From: Sphingobacteriales bacterium
Lineage (GTDB): Bacteria > Bacteroidota > Bacteroidia > Chitinophagales > Chitinophagaceae
Length of the DNA stretch: 64,000 bases
NCBI GenBank assembly: GCA_027484425.1
Contig: JAIXSZ010000016.1
Location: 110,966 to 174,965, forward strand
Direction of reading: 5' to 3'
The notes below the pieces were generated by a model, which was not told where the DNA came from, made no database searches, and was given only the letters and a program-made list of their open reading frames with translations. This document shows positions 52,684-61,936 of this stretch, in pieces (the first letter of the stretch is position 1; each line of letters opens with the position of its first letter). Both the position numbers and the translations under genes were made by a program.

Positions 52684-52807
52684 TGACCCTTCAAAAATAC
52701 ATTATTACTTCGCACCATCTAGTTAAAAACTTGCTACATAGCTTTTAATAATTTTTCCATTTGCAGGTTAGACCTCATTGTATGCCTTCACCACAACTGG
52801 TTGTTTG

Positions 52808-53992
52808 CTACCTACGATTAGGGCTACTATTACCTGGTGCAGGCTGTTGTCTGGTTGGTGCAGGCTCTTTCGGTGCTTGTGGCTGAGGGCGTACAGGCGG
52901 TGTTGATGTTCTTACAGGTGCCGGACCCGGAGCAGGATTAGTATTTCTGGGTGGGGTAGCAGGGCGTACATTCTCTTGTTTCACTGGTCTATTCACATCC
53001 CATTCATATGGGTTGTTGTCGGTTCTTTCAGGTGTCCTGGTTGGTTCAGCTACCTTGTTAATATCAGTTCCTGGTATGGGCGTTCTTTCTGCATTTCGGG
53101 CATTTATAGTTGCTCTGAATGGTGGTGTACGATCAGGATTGTCACTTACAGATTGAGGTGTCTGTAATTTTCTGGGTGCCACCATAACATCTGGTGGTGG
53201 TGGTGCTTGTCCTCCTATTGGTGCAGCAGGTCTTATTTCCGATGGTCTGTACATTCTTACCACATCATTGTGTACCCTAGTGTTCACATTTTTCGAATTT
53301 CTTACCTTTAGTATCTGCACATTATTACCCGTTACTTGTTTCACTTGTGCTACATGTGGTCCTGTAATGAATGTCACATTTTTGTCTCTAAAAGTATTAT
53401 TTATGATGGTGGTGTTGCTTATGATTTTATTGTTTCCACGTGGACCGTACCAGTATTGGTAATATTTGCCGGTGTATAGGTATTGGGTGGGTATAAACAC
53501 CCACCAGTCGTTGGGGGTATTATAGTCGGTTAACGCCATCGTTGTCTGGTAGTCTGGTCCCAAAGGTGACCATCCATAAAAACCGTCTCCGTATCTCCAG
53601 CTAACCCATGCAGGTCCCCAGTAATTACCCGGTATCCACAGCCAGCCGTAGTAGGGGTCATATGTCCATCTACCATAGTGAAAACATGCCCAACCCCATG
53701 TATAGTCTGATACCCATGTGTTGCCATATTCTGTCATTACCCAATGCCCGTTCGTGTAATACGGTCTAAATCCATCATCCACCCCTGGTGACCATACATA
53801 TCCATAAGTAGGGTCTTCTATCCACTGGCCATAAGGTGCTAATCCCTGATAAAACTCATCATACGACAAATAGTCATAGTCATATTGCGCCGTACATTCT
53901 TTTGCACTCCATAGCATCAAAGCCATTACTGCTACTACACTGTTTATAATATACCTTAGTTTCCGGAAAATCTTATGTGACTTCAATTTCAT
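52808..53992 (-). CDS. DUF6600-like Tyr/Trp-rich secreted protein
   Basis: 394 residues. A membrane or signal segment (about 12-36, ending KECTAQ) is followed by a Trp/Tyr/Gly/Pro-rich domain at 40-165: FYQGLAPYGQWIEDPTYGYV, DDGFRPYYTNGHWVMTEYGN, FHYGRWTYDPYYGWLWIPGN. This repeated W-Y-G pattern is that of DUF6600. The C-terminal ~150 residues are Pro/Arg/Asn/Thr-rich and look disordered (PPVRPQPQAPKEPAPTRQQP). Likely periplasmic and rod-like; function unknown. Single gene. Confidence 0.82.
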   Translation of the reverse strand: MKLKSHKIFRKLRYIINSVVAVMALMLWSAKECTAQYDYDYLSYDEFYQGLAPYGQWIEDPTYGYVWSPGVDDGFRPYYTNGHWVMTEYGNTWVSDYTWGWACFHYGRWTYDPYYGWLWIPGNYWGPAWVSWRYGDGFYGWSPLGPDYQTTMALTDYNTPNDWWVFIPTQYLYTGKYYQYWYGPRGNNKIISNTTIINNTFRDKNVTFITGPHVAQVKQVTGNNVQILKVRNSKNVNTRVHNDVVRMYRPSEIRPAAPIGGQAPPPPDVMVAPRKLQTPQSVSDNPDRTPPFRATINARNAERTPIPGTDINKVAEPTRTPERTDNNPYEWDVNRPVKQENVRPATPPRNTNPAPGPAPVRTSTPPVRPQPQAPKEPAPTRQQPAPGNSSPNRR

Positions 53993-54134
53993 AGTTTCTA
54001 TTTTTGCCTAATGTAAAAACCGCATTATTAATGCAGTTTTTACCAGTATTCTGCCGTAAATATAAAGTATCTCTATCAAACACAACCCTTAGCCACATTT
54101 CCCGAAAAAAATACCAATATCTGTTTTCCTTTTC

Positions 54135-54165
54135 TTGAAATTATCATATCTCCCCGTTATCTTTG
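54135..54165 (+). promoter_or_regulatory. Promoter of the 2TM gene
   Basis: TTG (54135-54137), a 20-base spacer, TATCTTTG (54158-54165), ending 21 bases before the ATG. Confidence 0.6.
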
Positions 54166-54186
54166 CACCATATAAAATTGTGAAAA

Positions 54187-54435
54187 ATGCCAAAGAAGAT
54201 AAAACCAACCGCAAAGCAAAAATCAATGTTTTTAATGCACTGCGTGGTGTTTACCATAGCTACCATTCTTTCTTTTATGTTTTATGACAAAGGAGTTAAA
54301 GGTTGGGCTTACCCTTGGCATGCATGGACAGTAGCTGCTTGGGCATTGTGCTTGTTAGGTCACTGGTGCATAGTTTACACCAGCATTGAAGACCCAGGGT
54401 ACGACGTATATCGTCAGCAGCAAGGTAAGCAATAA
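54187..54435 (+). CDS. Small two-transmembrane-helix protein
   Basis: 82 residues. Lysine-rich start (MPKKIKPTAKQK), then two hydrophobic helices (MHCVVFTIATILSFMFYD and AWTVAAWALCLLGHWCIVYT) and a polar tail. The layout, with the Trp/His between helices, fits the 2TM domain family (inner membrane, function unknown). It has a good promoter and an intrinsic terminator, so it is a single-gene unit. Confidence 0.8.
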   Translation: MPKKIKPTAKQKSMFLMHCVVFTIATILSFMFYDKGVKGWAYPWHAWTVAAWALCLLGHWCIVYTSIEDPGYDVYRQQQGKQ

Positions 54436-54489
54436 GAATCGTGTAGCAGTTGCTTATTTCTAACTTCTGTTACAATTACATATCATTTG

Positions 54490-54517
54490 TATGGTGTCAG
54501 TTTCACCTGACACCATA
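54490..54517 (+). terminator. Intrinsic terminator of the 2TM gene
   Basis: An 11-bp perfect stem (54490-54500 with 54507-54517, TATGGTGTCAG), a 6-base loop and seven T. Confidence 0.9.
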
Positions 54518-54702
54518 TTTTTTTCTCTATACCGCACACTTTTATTTTAATATAAACGAAGGTAATAGCCATTAGAGCCACAAATTACTTCATTCATTTT
54601 TGTGATTTTTAGTATTTGTCTGTCTTTTTCCCGAAAAAAAATTAGTAAATTGTGCAGTAATCATGTTTCTTTACATTCATTAACACGCAAAAAACAATAA
54701 AA

Positions 54703-54909
54703 ATGGACACTTCAAAAATGATTAAAGCATACTGCCTGAAAACTAAGGAGAAAGACGTTCCCATGCACGATGCCGTTATCACACGTACTGCACGTGGTGG
54801 CTACATGGCTGCTGGTCATGATGGCAAAGGAAATAAAATGGCTGCCATTATGAACGAAGTAAAGGCACTTAAAGCTATAGAAGATGGTGTAGCCAAAAAA
54901 GGCTTCTAA
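54703..54909 (+). CDS. Small basic protein
   Basis: 68 residues, 10 or more Lys, one Cys. The segment MIKAYCLKTKEKDVP and GGYMAAGHDGKGNKMAAIM resembles the layout of short DUF5679-type zinc-ribbon proteins (AYCxKC ... GxxxxxGxCxxCGxK) but with the Cys pairs replaced, so no metal site remains. It is followed by a strong terminator. A nucleic-acid role is only a guess from the charge. Small genes of this sort are common in the phylum. Confidence 0.7.
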   Translation: MDTSKMIKAYCLKTKEKDVPMHDAVITRTARGGYMAAGHDGKGNKMAAIMNEVKALKAIEDGVAKKGF

Positions 54910-54934
54910 TCTAATTTCTTAACCTTTTTCTTTT

Positions 54935-54972
54935 GTCCCTGCATCAGTATAACGGTGCAGGGACTTTTTTTT
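54935..54972 (+). terminator. Intrinsic terminator
   Basis: A 9-bp perfect stem (GTCCCTGCA, 54935-54943 with 54956-54964), a 12-base loop and a run of T. Confidence 0.9.
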
Positions 54973-55081
54973 AACACACATACAACCTATCCTTTTATCA
55001 GAAATTCCTATTTTCGCTAAGTCTGTTTTTTCGTTTTGTAGCCTTGTGCTGTTTGCTGCGTCTAACCAACAACAGTTAAGT

Positions 55082-55753
55082 ATGATAAAATCAATTCTAA
55101 CCTTTCTGTTTGCCTTCCTTTCTGTTTGTTTGCATGCCAAAACGGATAGTGTGTATGCATGGAATAAATGGTGCTCGCGAAAAGATACATTGCTGCTATT
55201 TACTGGTAGCAATAATACCATTCAGGTTTACTGTCAGGGGCTTAAACCTACCGACTACTCGCTCAAAAGCCTTGATAAAAGTCTGCGTATAGGCAATCCT
55301 GAGGTTATTGGAGATACAATTACAGTACTTGCGATGCCCTATCCTATAAAAGACAAACAAATGAGGCTGGCAGTGGTTAATAACAAAACAAAAAAGACGA
55401 TAAAAACCCTCAGTTTTCAATCCGATAGTATTCCTGCGCCAGTAGCCCAATTGGGTAATATTACTCGACCTGAATCTTATAAAAAGAATATCATCACCCA
55501 AACCAAGTTAATAGCCGTTTTTCCAGGTTCTCTTTACAGCTATCCTTACAAAATCACTCAGTATACCTTCCATATCAAGTCACCCAAACCTACTGCCAGC
55601 ATTCAGGTATCAGGGTTCTTTCTGCCCAACACTGTTCTCAAAGATATCAACGAAGCCCCAGAAGGGTCCATCGCTGAGTTTACTGATATAAGAGCTACTT
55701 GCCCAGAGTGTGCTACCCGCTCACTAGCCAATTTGCAATTGAAAATTAAGTAG
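55082..55753 (+). CDS. Secreted protein resembling the GldM C-terminal region
   Basis: 223 residues from the ATG at 55082, with signal peptide MIKSILTFLFAFLSVCLHA. The rest is beta-rich: GSNNTIQVYCQGLKPTDYSL, SDSIPAPVAQLGNITRPESY, YPYKITQYTFHIKSPKPTAS, then EGSIAEFTDIRATCPECATR. The pattern IPxPVAxxG followed by a domain ending in F-x-D-I-x-A-x-x-P recalls the last periplasmic domains of the T9SS motor protein GldM. There is no GldM helical or membrane part. A link to secretion or gliding is inference. Confidence 0.65.
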   Translation: MIKSILTFLFAFLSVCLHAKTDSVYAWNKWCSRKDTLLLFTGSNNTIQVYCQGLKPTDYSLKSLDKSLRIGNPEVIGDTITVLAMPYPIKDKQMRLAVVNNKTKKTIKTLSFQSDSIPAPVAQLGNITRPESYKKNIITQTKLIAVFPGSLYSYPYKITQYTFHIKSPKPTASIQVSGFFLPNTVLKDINEAPEGSIAEFTDIRATCPECATRSLANLQLKIK

Positions 55754-55891
55754 TTTTTCTTTCACTTTTAGTATATCCTGTTATCTGCTCTTTAGTATTC
55801 TTTTTGCCAGTTAGCTGTGTTGTGTAATGTCTACCTCGTCTCCTATTAATAAGGCCTTGATATTCAATACTTTAAGCTTCTGATAAAAAAA

Positions 55892-55919
55892 GAGCAGGCC
55901 TGCTTTTGCAAACCTGCTC
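55892..55919 (-). terminator. Intrinsic terminator of the AsmA gene
   Basis: A 7-bp stem (GAGCAGG, 55892-55898 with 55913-55919) around a GC-rich loop that can pair further, followed in the minus direction by seven T. Confidence 0.75.
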
Positions 55920-55939
55920 CTCGTTAAGCTGACTATCTA

Positions 55940-58612
55940 TTATTTTTTCTTAAATAGTCCTTTCAGTCCCTCTTTTGCTTTGTTTTCTACATCTTTCGCT
56001 TTTTGCTCTGCTTCCTTAGCCAGTTGTTCCGCCGATTTGCCATCACCAGTCAGTTGTTTTTTTATCTCTTCTTTGGCCTGATTCACTACCTGTGCTTTTA
56101 CTGCTTTCACAGTATCTTTAACTTGTGTTTTCACTTCTTCTATTTTCTTTTCTACCTCTTTTTTAATTTCTTCTTTTATGTTGTTCACCGCATTGTTGGC
56201 AGCATTTTTCAGGTCAGTTTCTACTTTGGGGTTAGTGGTAGTACCTGTTATGTTCACAGCAAAGTTTACTTTATCACCCAGTGTTATTGGTATACCTTTT
56301 CCTGCTGCTTGACTCACCAGGTTATTCACCATAGCATTGCCTGCACTACCCAGCAGCGCCCGTGGCACCACTATATTAGCGCCATACTTCAGTGTCTGGT
56401 CAAACCCATGACTACCTGCTATCTCTGCTTCTATGTCGTTGCCTATTTTCATTTTGTATGGCTGCACATTCACCCTGCCATTCACAAATTCAAAGAACAA
56501 CTTCATATCTTTTATCGGTATACTTCTAAACTGAGTCAGTTTCAACTTCTCGGCAAGTTGTTCTGTTACCGGAAAATTACTCAGCAGTGCGTTTAATAGC
56601 ATCAGGTCGCCCTTACCGGTCAGTGTGTTCATCGAGGGGGTCATGTCTGGTCCTAGTTTGCCAGCCACATTCAGGTTGGTGGTCACCTTCCCCGACATAT
56701 ACTTAGCAGCTGGCATCATTTTTTCCACACTTGGCAGCGCTTTGCAGGTCTTTTGAATATCTACATTCACCACATTGTATTCAAACGATATGTCAGGGTT
56801 TTTCTTGTCATTTTTAGTCGAGTAGCTACCATTCATTTTCAGTGTTCCGTCAAATGCCTTACCCATTATGTCTTTTAGTATTAGGCTTTCATTTCTTACG
56901 GCCATACTACCGCCCACACTCGTTAGTACTATGTCGTCATATTTCACAGTACCTATAGTTGTGTTTAGTTGCAGGTCTAGGTTGGCAGGCACCACAAACG
57001 GGTCTGTTGCAGGTGCAGCAGCAGTGGTTTCGGGTGTAGTAGGGGTACCCATAAATTTGTTTACATCTACCTTATCTGCTACCAGTGTAAAGCTACCTAC
57101 CAGTGGCTCGTCGCTCATAGCGTAGCCCAGCAGGTTGTCTACACTACCGTTCCCGCTAAAGTTGGTTTGCATGTACGCACCACGCAGATTAGCTACTGTT
57201 ACATTTTTAGGGGTAAAGGTCATCAGCAAGCTGTTGATGCTCACACCATCCGGATAGTCTTTTGATGCATAGGTCAGGTTATTGATGTTGATAGTACCTG
57301 CAGCATCTATATTGTCAAACTGTTTTTTCTGTGCCTCAGCCATTGGTCCCTTCACCGCCACATCTGCACGTATGTCACCCGTCAGTTTGGTGCCAGCTTC
57401 TAGTGTCACAAACTGTCCCATTCTTCCTAGGTCTATGTGTCCTTTTGCAGCTGCATCTACCCACTGTGCGGTCATAGGATTTTTTAGCAGTAGCCTTAGG
57501 TCAAAAGGCTCCTGACCCAGCACTAAATGGCATTTTTCCAGGTTCACTATTGTATGGTCTGTTACACCATCAGGGTTGGTCACTACCAGTTTCACCTGAA
57601 TGTCCGATACTTTTTGTGGCAATGCCGGATACTGAAATGATGCATTATCTATGCCCAGGTTCACCATAAAGGCAGGCATTTGTGTAGCATTGTATTTGCC
57701 TTTCACATATCCGCTCAGTGCCAGTTTGCCTGTAGTTTTTATATCCTTAAAGTCAGCAGTGTATATACCTGGTATAAGCGATAGGATGTCTTTAAAGTCG
57801 TTAGACGGGGTGCCAAATTGCACATCCATTATCATATTGCTTGTATCGGGCATCTGCACAAAACCCTTCGTATACAGTTTTAGTCCGTTCAGTTGAATTT
57901 TGTCAGTATTGAAGCTGTATTTGCTGTTTTTGTTGTCTATTTCCAGGTCTAGATCCACGGTAGTTTTCACCTTGCTCAGGTAGGGTACCCCACCATTTAT
58001 AAAAGTTATTGCATCTGCAGTGGTCTTAGTAGCCAGCGTAAACAAGTCACTGCTAAAGTCACCCACCCCTGTGTGCACCAGATTTTGTATGATGGCATGC
58101 ATCTTGCCTTGCTTATCGTTGTACTCTATATAGCCGTTTTCTATAGCATACTTACGCAGCTTTAAAGCAAATGGAGCACTTTCTTCAGTTGTTTCAGGCG
58201 TTGCAGGTGTAGGTTTGGTTATATCCCAGTTAGCCTTTCCGTCTGCCTCTACTATGGCGTGTATACGTGGGCTTATTACACCTATATTCAGGATATCATA
58301 TTTTCCATTGATGGCCTTCATCAGGTCAAGCGCCACATCTATGCTCTTCGCACTTATAAGTGTGTCGTTTTTAAAGGTTTCTACACCCACCACACTGAGC
58401 TCAGTGATGCTTACAGATAGCCTTGGGAAACTGCGCAGTACAGATATATCTACATCCTTAAAGTCTGTTTTGGCATTCAGTTGCTCATTTAGCTGTTTTT
58501 TTACTACCGCCATTATTTTATCCTTAAAGAACACCGGAATGATAACAGCCGTAGCTAGCAGTAGTACTATCAATACGCCAATGGTAATAAATATCCGCTT
58601 TACAATTTTCAT
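55940..58612 (-). CDS. AsmA family protein
   Basis: 890 residues. One N-terminal membrane helix (IFITIGVLIVLLLATAVIIP) and a long periplasmic beta-rich body typical of AsmA/TamB-like proteins, which shuttle or organise lipids between membranes: DVDISVLRSFPRLSVSITEL and the C-terminal AsmA part with KLKLTQFRSIPIKDMKLFFE, FVNGRVNVQPYKMKIGNDIE. The last ~110 residues are Lys/Glu/Val-rich and probably a long helix or coiled coil (EEIKKEVEKKIEEVKTQVKD). It is transcribed alone. A long antisense open frame within it is a shadow. Confidence 0.9.
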   Translation of the reverse strand: MKIVKRIFITIGVLIVLLLATAVIIPVFFKDKIMAVVKKQLNEQLNAKTDFKDVDISVLRSFPRLSVSITELSVVGVETFKNDTLISAKSIDVALDLMKAINGKYDILNIGVISPRIHAIVEADGKANWDITKPTPATPETTEESAPFALKLRKYAIENGYIEYNDKQGKMHAIIQNLVHTGVGDFSSDLFTLATKTTADAITFINGGVPYLSKVKTTVDLDLEIDNKNSKYSFNTDKIQLNGLKLYTKGFVQMPDTSNMIMDVQFGTPSNDFKDILSLIPGIYTADFKDIKTTGKLALSGYVKGKYNATQMPAFMVNLGIDNASFQYPALPQKVSDIQVKLVVTNPDGVTDHTIVNLEKCHLVLGQEPFDLRLLLKNPMTAQWVDAAAKGHIDLGRMGQFVTLEAGTKLTGDIRADVAVKGPMAEAQKKQFDNIDAAGTININNLTYASKDYPDGVSINSLLMTFTPKNVTVANLRGAYMQTNFSGNGSVDNLLGYAMSDEPLVGSFTLVADKVDVNKFMGTPTTPETTAAAPATDPFVVPANLDLQLNTTIGTVKYDDIVLTSVGGSMAVRNESLILKDIMGKAFDGTLKMNGSYSTKNDKKNPDISFEYNVVNVDIQKTCKALPSVEKMMPAAKYMSGKVTTNLNVAGKLGPDMTPSMNTLTGKGDLMLLNALLSNFPVTEQLAEKLKLTQFRSIPIKDMKLFFEFVNGRVNVQPYKMKIGNDIEAEIAGSHGFDQTLKYGANIVVPRALLGSAGNAMVNNLVSQAAGKGIPITLGDKVNFAVNITGTTTNPKVETDLKNAANNAVNNIKEEIKKEVEKKIEEVKTQVKDTVKAVKAQVVNQAKEEIKKQLTGDGKSAEQLAKEAEQKAKDVENKAKEGLKGLFKKK

Positions 58613-58852
58613 GTTGAAGTATTTTTTTGCTGTAAAAATAACACTAATACTTTCACCTTTCAGGGCTTAACGAATTATTATAACAATATACTAGTACCCA
58701 CCCGTTTACTTTTTATATTCTAATTACCAATTAATACCGAGCAGCTTTATTTTCGTCAACCCTAACAAATGTTATAAACATTACTTACCTTACATTACCA
58801 ATATTCATCTACACATTAATTTTCTACTCACACAAAATCAATTTTCTTACTT

Positions 58853-59395
58853 ATGAAATGGTATTTACTCGCTTTCAAAAAATATACCGTAATCTCTGGT
58901 CGTTCACACCGTCAGGAGTTTTGGATGTTTGTCCTTTTTAATATTTTATTCTCCTTTGGAGCGCGCTTACTCGATGCACTCTTAGGTACCAATTACTCCG
59001 ATGCTAAACCCATAGATGGTGGCTATCTATCCACACTCTACTCTCTAGTGCTTTTTGTGCCTGGTATCACCATCACAATTCGTCGTCTGCATGATATTGG
59101 CAAAAGTGGTTGGTTCTATTTCTGGACTTCCTTTGCAGCTATAGTCGCAGTTATAGCCTACATTGTTTATTTGGTCATGACTCTTATAGGCAATGGCACT
59201 GGCGACCTCGAATCTTTAAAGGCAGGCGACATAGATCCTAGTATGTTGCTGACAGGCAACTTTATTATGTACACTGTATTACTAGTTATATTTATCCTCT
59301 CCCTTGGTACTTGGATAATAGTATTATTGGCCAAGCGTGGCGATACCGGCGACAACAAATATGGCCCTGACCCACTGGCAACACCTGCCGAATAA
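58853..59395 (+). CDS. DUF805 membrane protein
   Basis: 180 residues with four likely membrane helices. Family pattern: MKWYLLAFKKYTVISGRSHR, EFWMFVLFNILFSFGARLLD, ITIRRLHDIGKSGWFYFW and the end GDTGDNKYGPDP, all typical of DUF805 (inner membrane, function unknown). Length is a little above the usual ~120-150 residues because of an insertion around 115-140. No known partner gene is adjacent. Confidence 0.92.
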   Translation: MKWYLLAFKKYTVISGRSHRQEFWMFVLFNILFSFGARLLDALLGTNYSDAKPIDGGYLSTLYSLVLFVPGITITIRRLHDIGKSGWFYFWTSFAAIVAVIAYIVYLVMTLIGNGTGDLESLKAGDIDPSMLLTGNFIMYTVLLVIFILSLGTWIIVLLAKRGDTGDNKYGPDPLATPAE

Positions 59396-59542
59396 ACACA
59401 GCATTATTAGTAATCATATTGCTCACAGCCCACTTGCCATCGTACAGTGGGCTGTGCTATCTATCCATTCTTGCTCCTATTTTTCTATTTTTGATACAGT
59501 TGTTACTGTAAATATTTGGTTTTACTTTTTATAAGTCTATAC

Positions 59543-60223
59543 ATGCGCCCCATCTTTAATCACCTCTGTTTTGTAGCTTTCCTAGTACTCTCCTGTACTT
59601 TGCATGCGCAAGACAGCGTTATGGTGTACCCCAAACACCAGCTCAAGTTTCATCCACTTAAAGCATTGGGCCTAGTTAACCCCGGTATCGAATTCGGTTA
59701 TGAACGCCGCATTGGCAATCGTTTTGCTACCCATGTTGCTGCGGCTTATCTCTGCAATCCTTTCAATCTGGCACCTTACCAAGCATACAGCGGTTATCGC
59801 CTCATAGCAGAACAGAAATATATTGTCCCTATTCAAAGTCTAAGTTTTTGGTTTTACCCTTCCATTAGTTTTATATATAATACTATGAACATCAATAGTG
59901 TTGGTGGTTTTGCAGATACCGGTTTATACAATATACCGGGTGCCAGTCAATACTACGGTTACGATGATTCGTTTACAGTTACCAAACGAACTTATTCTGT
60001 CAATGCGTGTGCTGGTTTAGTGGTTCCCATCCATAGGTTTTTGATCGACATTTCCGCCGGACTAGGTGTGAAGTACCGAGATGTTACACACAGTGGTCGC
60101 ATTAACCCCAACGATAAAATGATACCCCCAAGACACCCTAATGTATATTACGCTGCCACCAACGAAGGGGAGTATTTTGTACCCAATCTGTTGCTTGCCT
60201 TACGCATTGCATATACATTGTAA
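59543..60223 (+). CDS. Outer-membrane beta-barrel-like protein
   Basis: 226 residues from the ATG at 59543, with signal peptide MRPIFNHLCFVAFLVLSCTLHAQ. Alternating strands with aromatic ends (FGYERRIGNRFATHVAAAYL, LIDISAGLGVKYRDVTHSGR) and a final strand LLLALRIAYTL ending in a hydrophobic residue support a small 8- or 10-strand barrel. It lacks a recognised family motif. Start chosen by the signal peptide. Confidence 0.72.
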   Translation: MRPIFNHLCFVAFLVLSCTLHAQDSVMVYPKHQLKFHPLKALGLVNPGIEFGYERRIGNRFATHVAAAYLCNPFNLAPYQAYSGYRLIAEQKYIVPIQSLSFWFYPSISFIYNTMNINSVGGFADTGLYNIPGASQYYGYDDSFTVTKRTYSVNACAGLVVPIHRFLIDISAGLGVKYRDVTHSGRINPNDKMIPPRHPNVYYAATNEGEYFVPNLLLALRIAYTL

Positions 60224-60275
60224 CGTCTCGTGACTGTTATCTATTTACAGTTGTTCATCCTTCATATTATCATCA

Positions 60276-60443
60276 TTATATTGGTTTGCACCCAGCAATA
60301 GACCTAGCATTGCTAGCAGCTGCCCTCGCATCAGCTCTTGTACATTCAGGGTTGTGAGCAGTTTTTTTGTGTTTAGTTGCCAACTTTTTTCCGCCAATAG
60401 TTCTCTTTTTTACTTCGTCTTCATCAAACAAACGGGAGCCCAT
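60276..60443 (-). CDS. Small basic hypothetical protein
   Basis: 55 residues, ATG at 60443 and TAA at 60276. Reads MGSRLFDEDEVKKRTIGGKK, LATKHKKTAHNPECTRADAR, then AAASNARSIAGCKPI: acidic start, very basic middle, Ala-rich end with Cys. Codon pattern looks coding, and no other reading explains this 390-base gap between the outer-membrane protein and the Mur ligase. I do not recognise it. The flanks (60224-60275 and 60444-60614) hold no clear signals. Confidence 0.4.
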   Translation of the reverse strand: MGSRLFDEDEVKKRTIGGKKLATKHKKTAHNPECTRADARAAASNARSIAGCKPI

Positions 60444-60614
60444 TTTAAAAAGATAATTCTAAGGAAGTAATTGTTTTCCGTTCAAAAAATATCAATGTGC
60501 TGCAATAAATTTTAAACAAATTGGCCAAAATCAAAAATTAACACAATATTCTTTTAGAACCGATGTGAAGGAAATTTTTCTCTGTACTTTGGACGTATTA
60601 ATTCTAATAAAAAA

Positions 60615-61874
60615 ATGGGCGAAAACCTTAGTAATGAACAAATTGTAATTACAAACGAACATCAGATCAACAACATTATTACAGACACTGCCCCCCACTT
60701 GCCTATTATAGCGGTAACAGGAACAAACGGTAAAACTACTACTACCCGACTGACTGCTTTCATAGCTAAGCAAGCCGGATACAAAGTTGGGTTCACTTGC
60801 AGCGATGGCATTTATGTAGATGGTAATTTGACTGAAAAAGGCGACTGTAGTGGTCCTATTTCGGCTGCTACACTGTTGAGTAATGATAATATAAATTTTG
60901 CAGTACTCGAATGTGCCCGCGGCGGTATTTTACGTTCAGGCTTGGCATTTAACCATTGTGATGTAGCTATCATCACTAACGTAGCAGAAGATCACCTTGA
61001 CCTAAAAGGTATTAATACACTGCAGCAATTAGCTGATATAAAAGCAAAGGTTGCTCTGGCGGTGAAGCAAGAAGGGTATGCAGTACTCAATGCCGACGAC
61101 GATTTGGTATTCGCTATTCATGAAAAGCTGAGTTGCAAATTGGCCTATTTCTCCCACTTCCCTGATAACAAAAGAATAATAGCTCACTGCGCTAATGGTG
61201 GTATAGCTATTGTTCCAGAAAACGGTTGTTTAACTATTATTTGCGGAGCTGAAAAGATTTCAGTCGAGGCGTTCTCTAATATCCCAATCACGTTCAACGG
61301 TAAGGCAAATTTCAATGTTTCTAATGCAATGGCTGCCACTTTAGCGTCTTTTCTTTTTGGTATAAATATAGAGGATATCAGAATCGCATTGAGGAATTTT
61401 AAGCCATCCGTGGCCCTCACACCAGGACGCATGAATATTTTCCAATTCCGTAATTTTTCAGTCATTGTAGATTTTGCGCATAATCCACATGGCATGAAGG
61501 CCATTAGTAACTTAGTGCAGAGTTTTGAAGCTACAGTTAAGATTGCCATTATTGCAGGTACAGGGGATAGGCGAGACGAAGATATTATTCATCTTGCAGA
61601 GGAGGCTGCTTCTATATTCGACGAGTTGATTATCCGTCAGGATGTTTCGTTAAGGGGACGTCCCGGACAGGAAATTATTGACTTGGTTGTAAAGGGTATT
61701 CATAATATCGACCCCTCAAAAAAAATAACAATTATTGAAAAAGAAAATGAAGCTGTCGACTATGCATTTAAAAATGCACCCAATGGCAGCTTGATTTTTA
61801 TAACCAGCGATATGATTCTTAACGCGGTTAGTTATGTGCAGAGGCTAAAGGAAAACGAAGACTCGTTGATATAA
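60615..61874 (+). CDS. Mur ligase, like the C-terminal half of cyanophycin synthetase
   Basis: 419 residues. ATP-dependent amide ligase. Walker-type site GTNGKTTTTR at 36-45; then GDCSGPISAATLL, AVLECARGGILRSGLAFNHC and ITNVAEDHLDLKGINTLQQL, which match the Mur-ligase half of CphA more closely than MurC-MurF; VDFAHNPHGMKAI and GDRRDEDIIHLAEEA in the C-terminal domain. CphA also needs an N-terminal ATP-grasp half, which is absent here and not encoded nearby. So it may add an amino acid to another substrate, or work with a separate partner. Full-length Mur fold, single gene. Confidence 0.88.
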   Translation: MGENLSNEQIVITNEHQINNIITDTAPHLPIIAVTGTNGKTTTTRLTAFIAKQAGYKVGFTCSDGIYVDGNLTEKGDCSGPISAATLLSNDNINFAVLECARGGILRSGLAFNHCDVAIITNVAEDHLDLKGINTLQQLADIKAKVALAVKQEGYAVLNADDDLVFAIHEKLSCKLAYFSHFPDNKRIIAHCANGGIAIVPENGCLTIICGAEKISVEAFSNIPITFNGKANFNVSNAMAATLASFLFGINIEDIRIALRNFKPSVALTPGRMNIFQFRNFSVIVDFAHNPHGMKAISNLVQSFEATVKIAIIAGTGDRRDEDIIHLAEEAASIFDELIIRQDVSLRGRPGQEIIDLVVKGIHNIDPSKKITIIEKENEAVDYAFKNAPNGSLIFITSDMILNAVSYVQRLKENEDSLI

Positions 61875-61936
61875 ATAACTTTCAACATTTGGTGGTCAAT
61901 AAACGAATCCATTTTATTGATGCTACACAACACAAC

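Noticed and set aside
56003..56596. 197-codon open frame on the plus strand inside the AsmA gene
   Set aside because: Antisense to the Lys/Glu-rich C-terminal part of AsmA; its Phe/Leu/Cys-rich product is what antisense of such codons gives.
4025..60614. tRNA or rRNA genes in the longer gaps
   Set aside because: I read the gaps over about 250 bases (for example 4025-4434, 6164-6520, 15119-15585, 37429-37704, 60224-60614) and saw no cloverleaf with a T-loop motif and no rRNA sequence.
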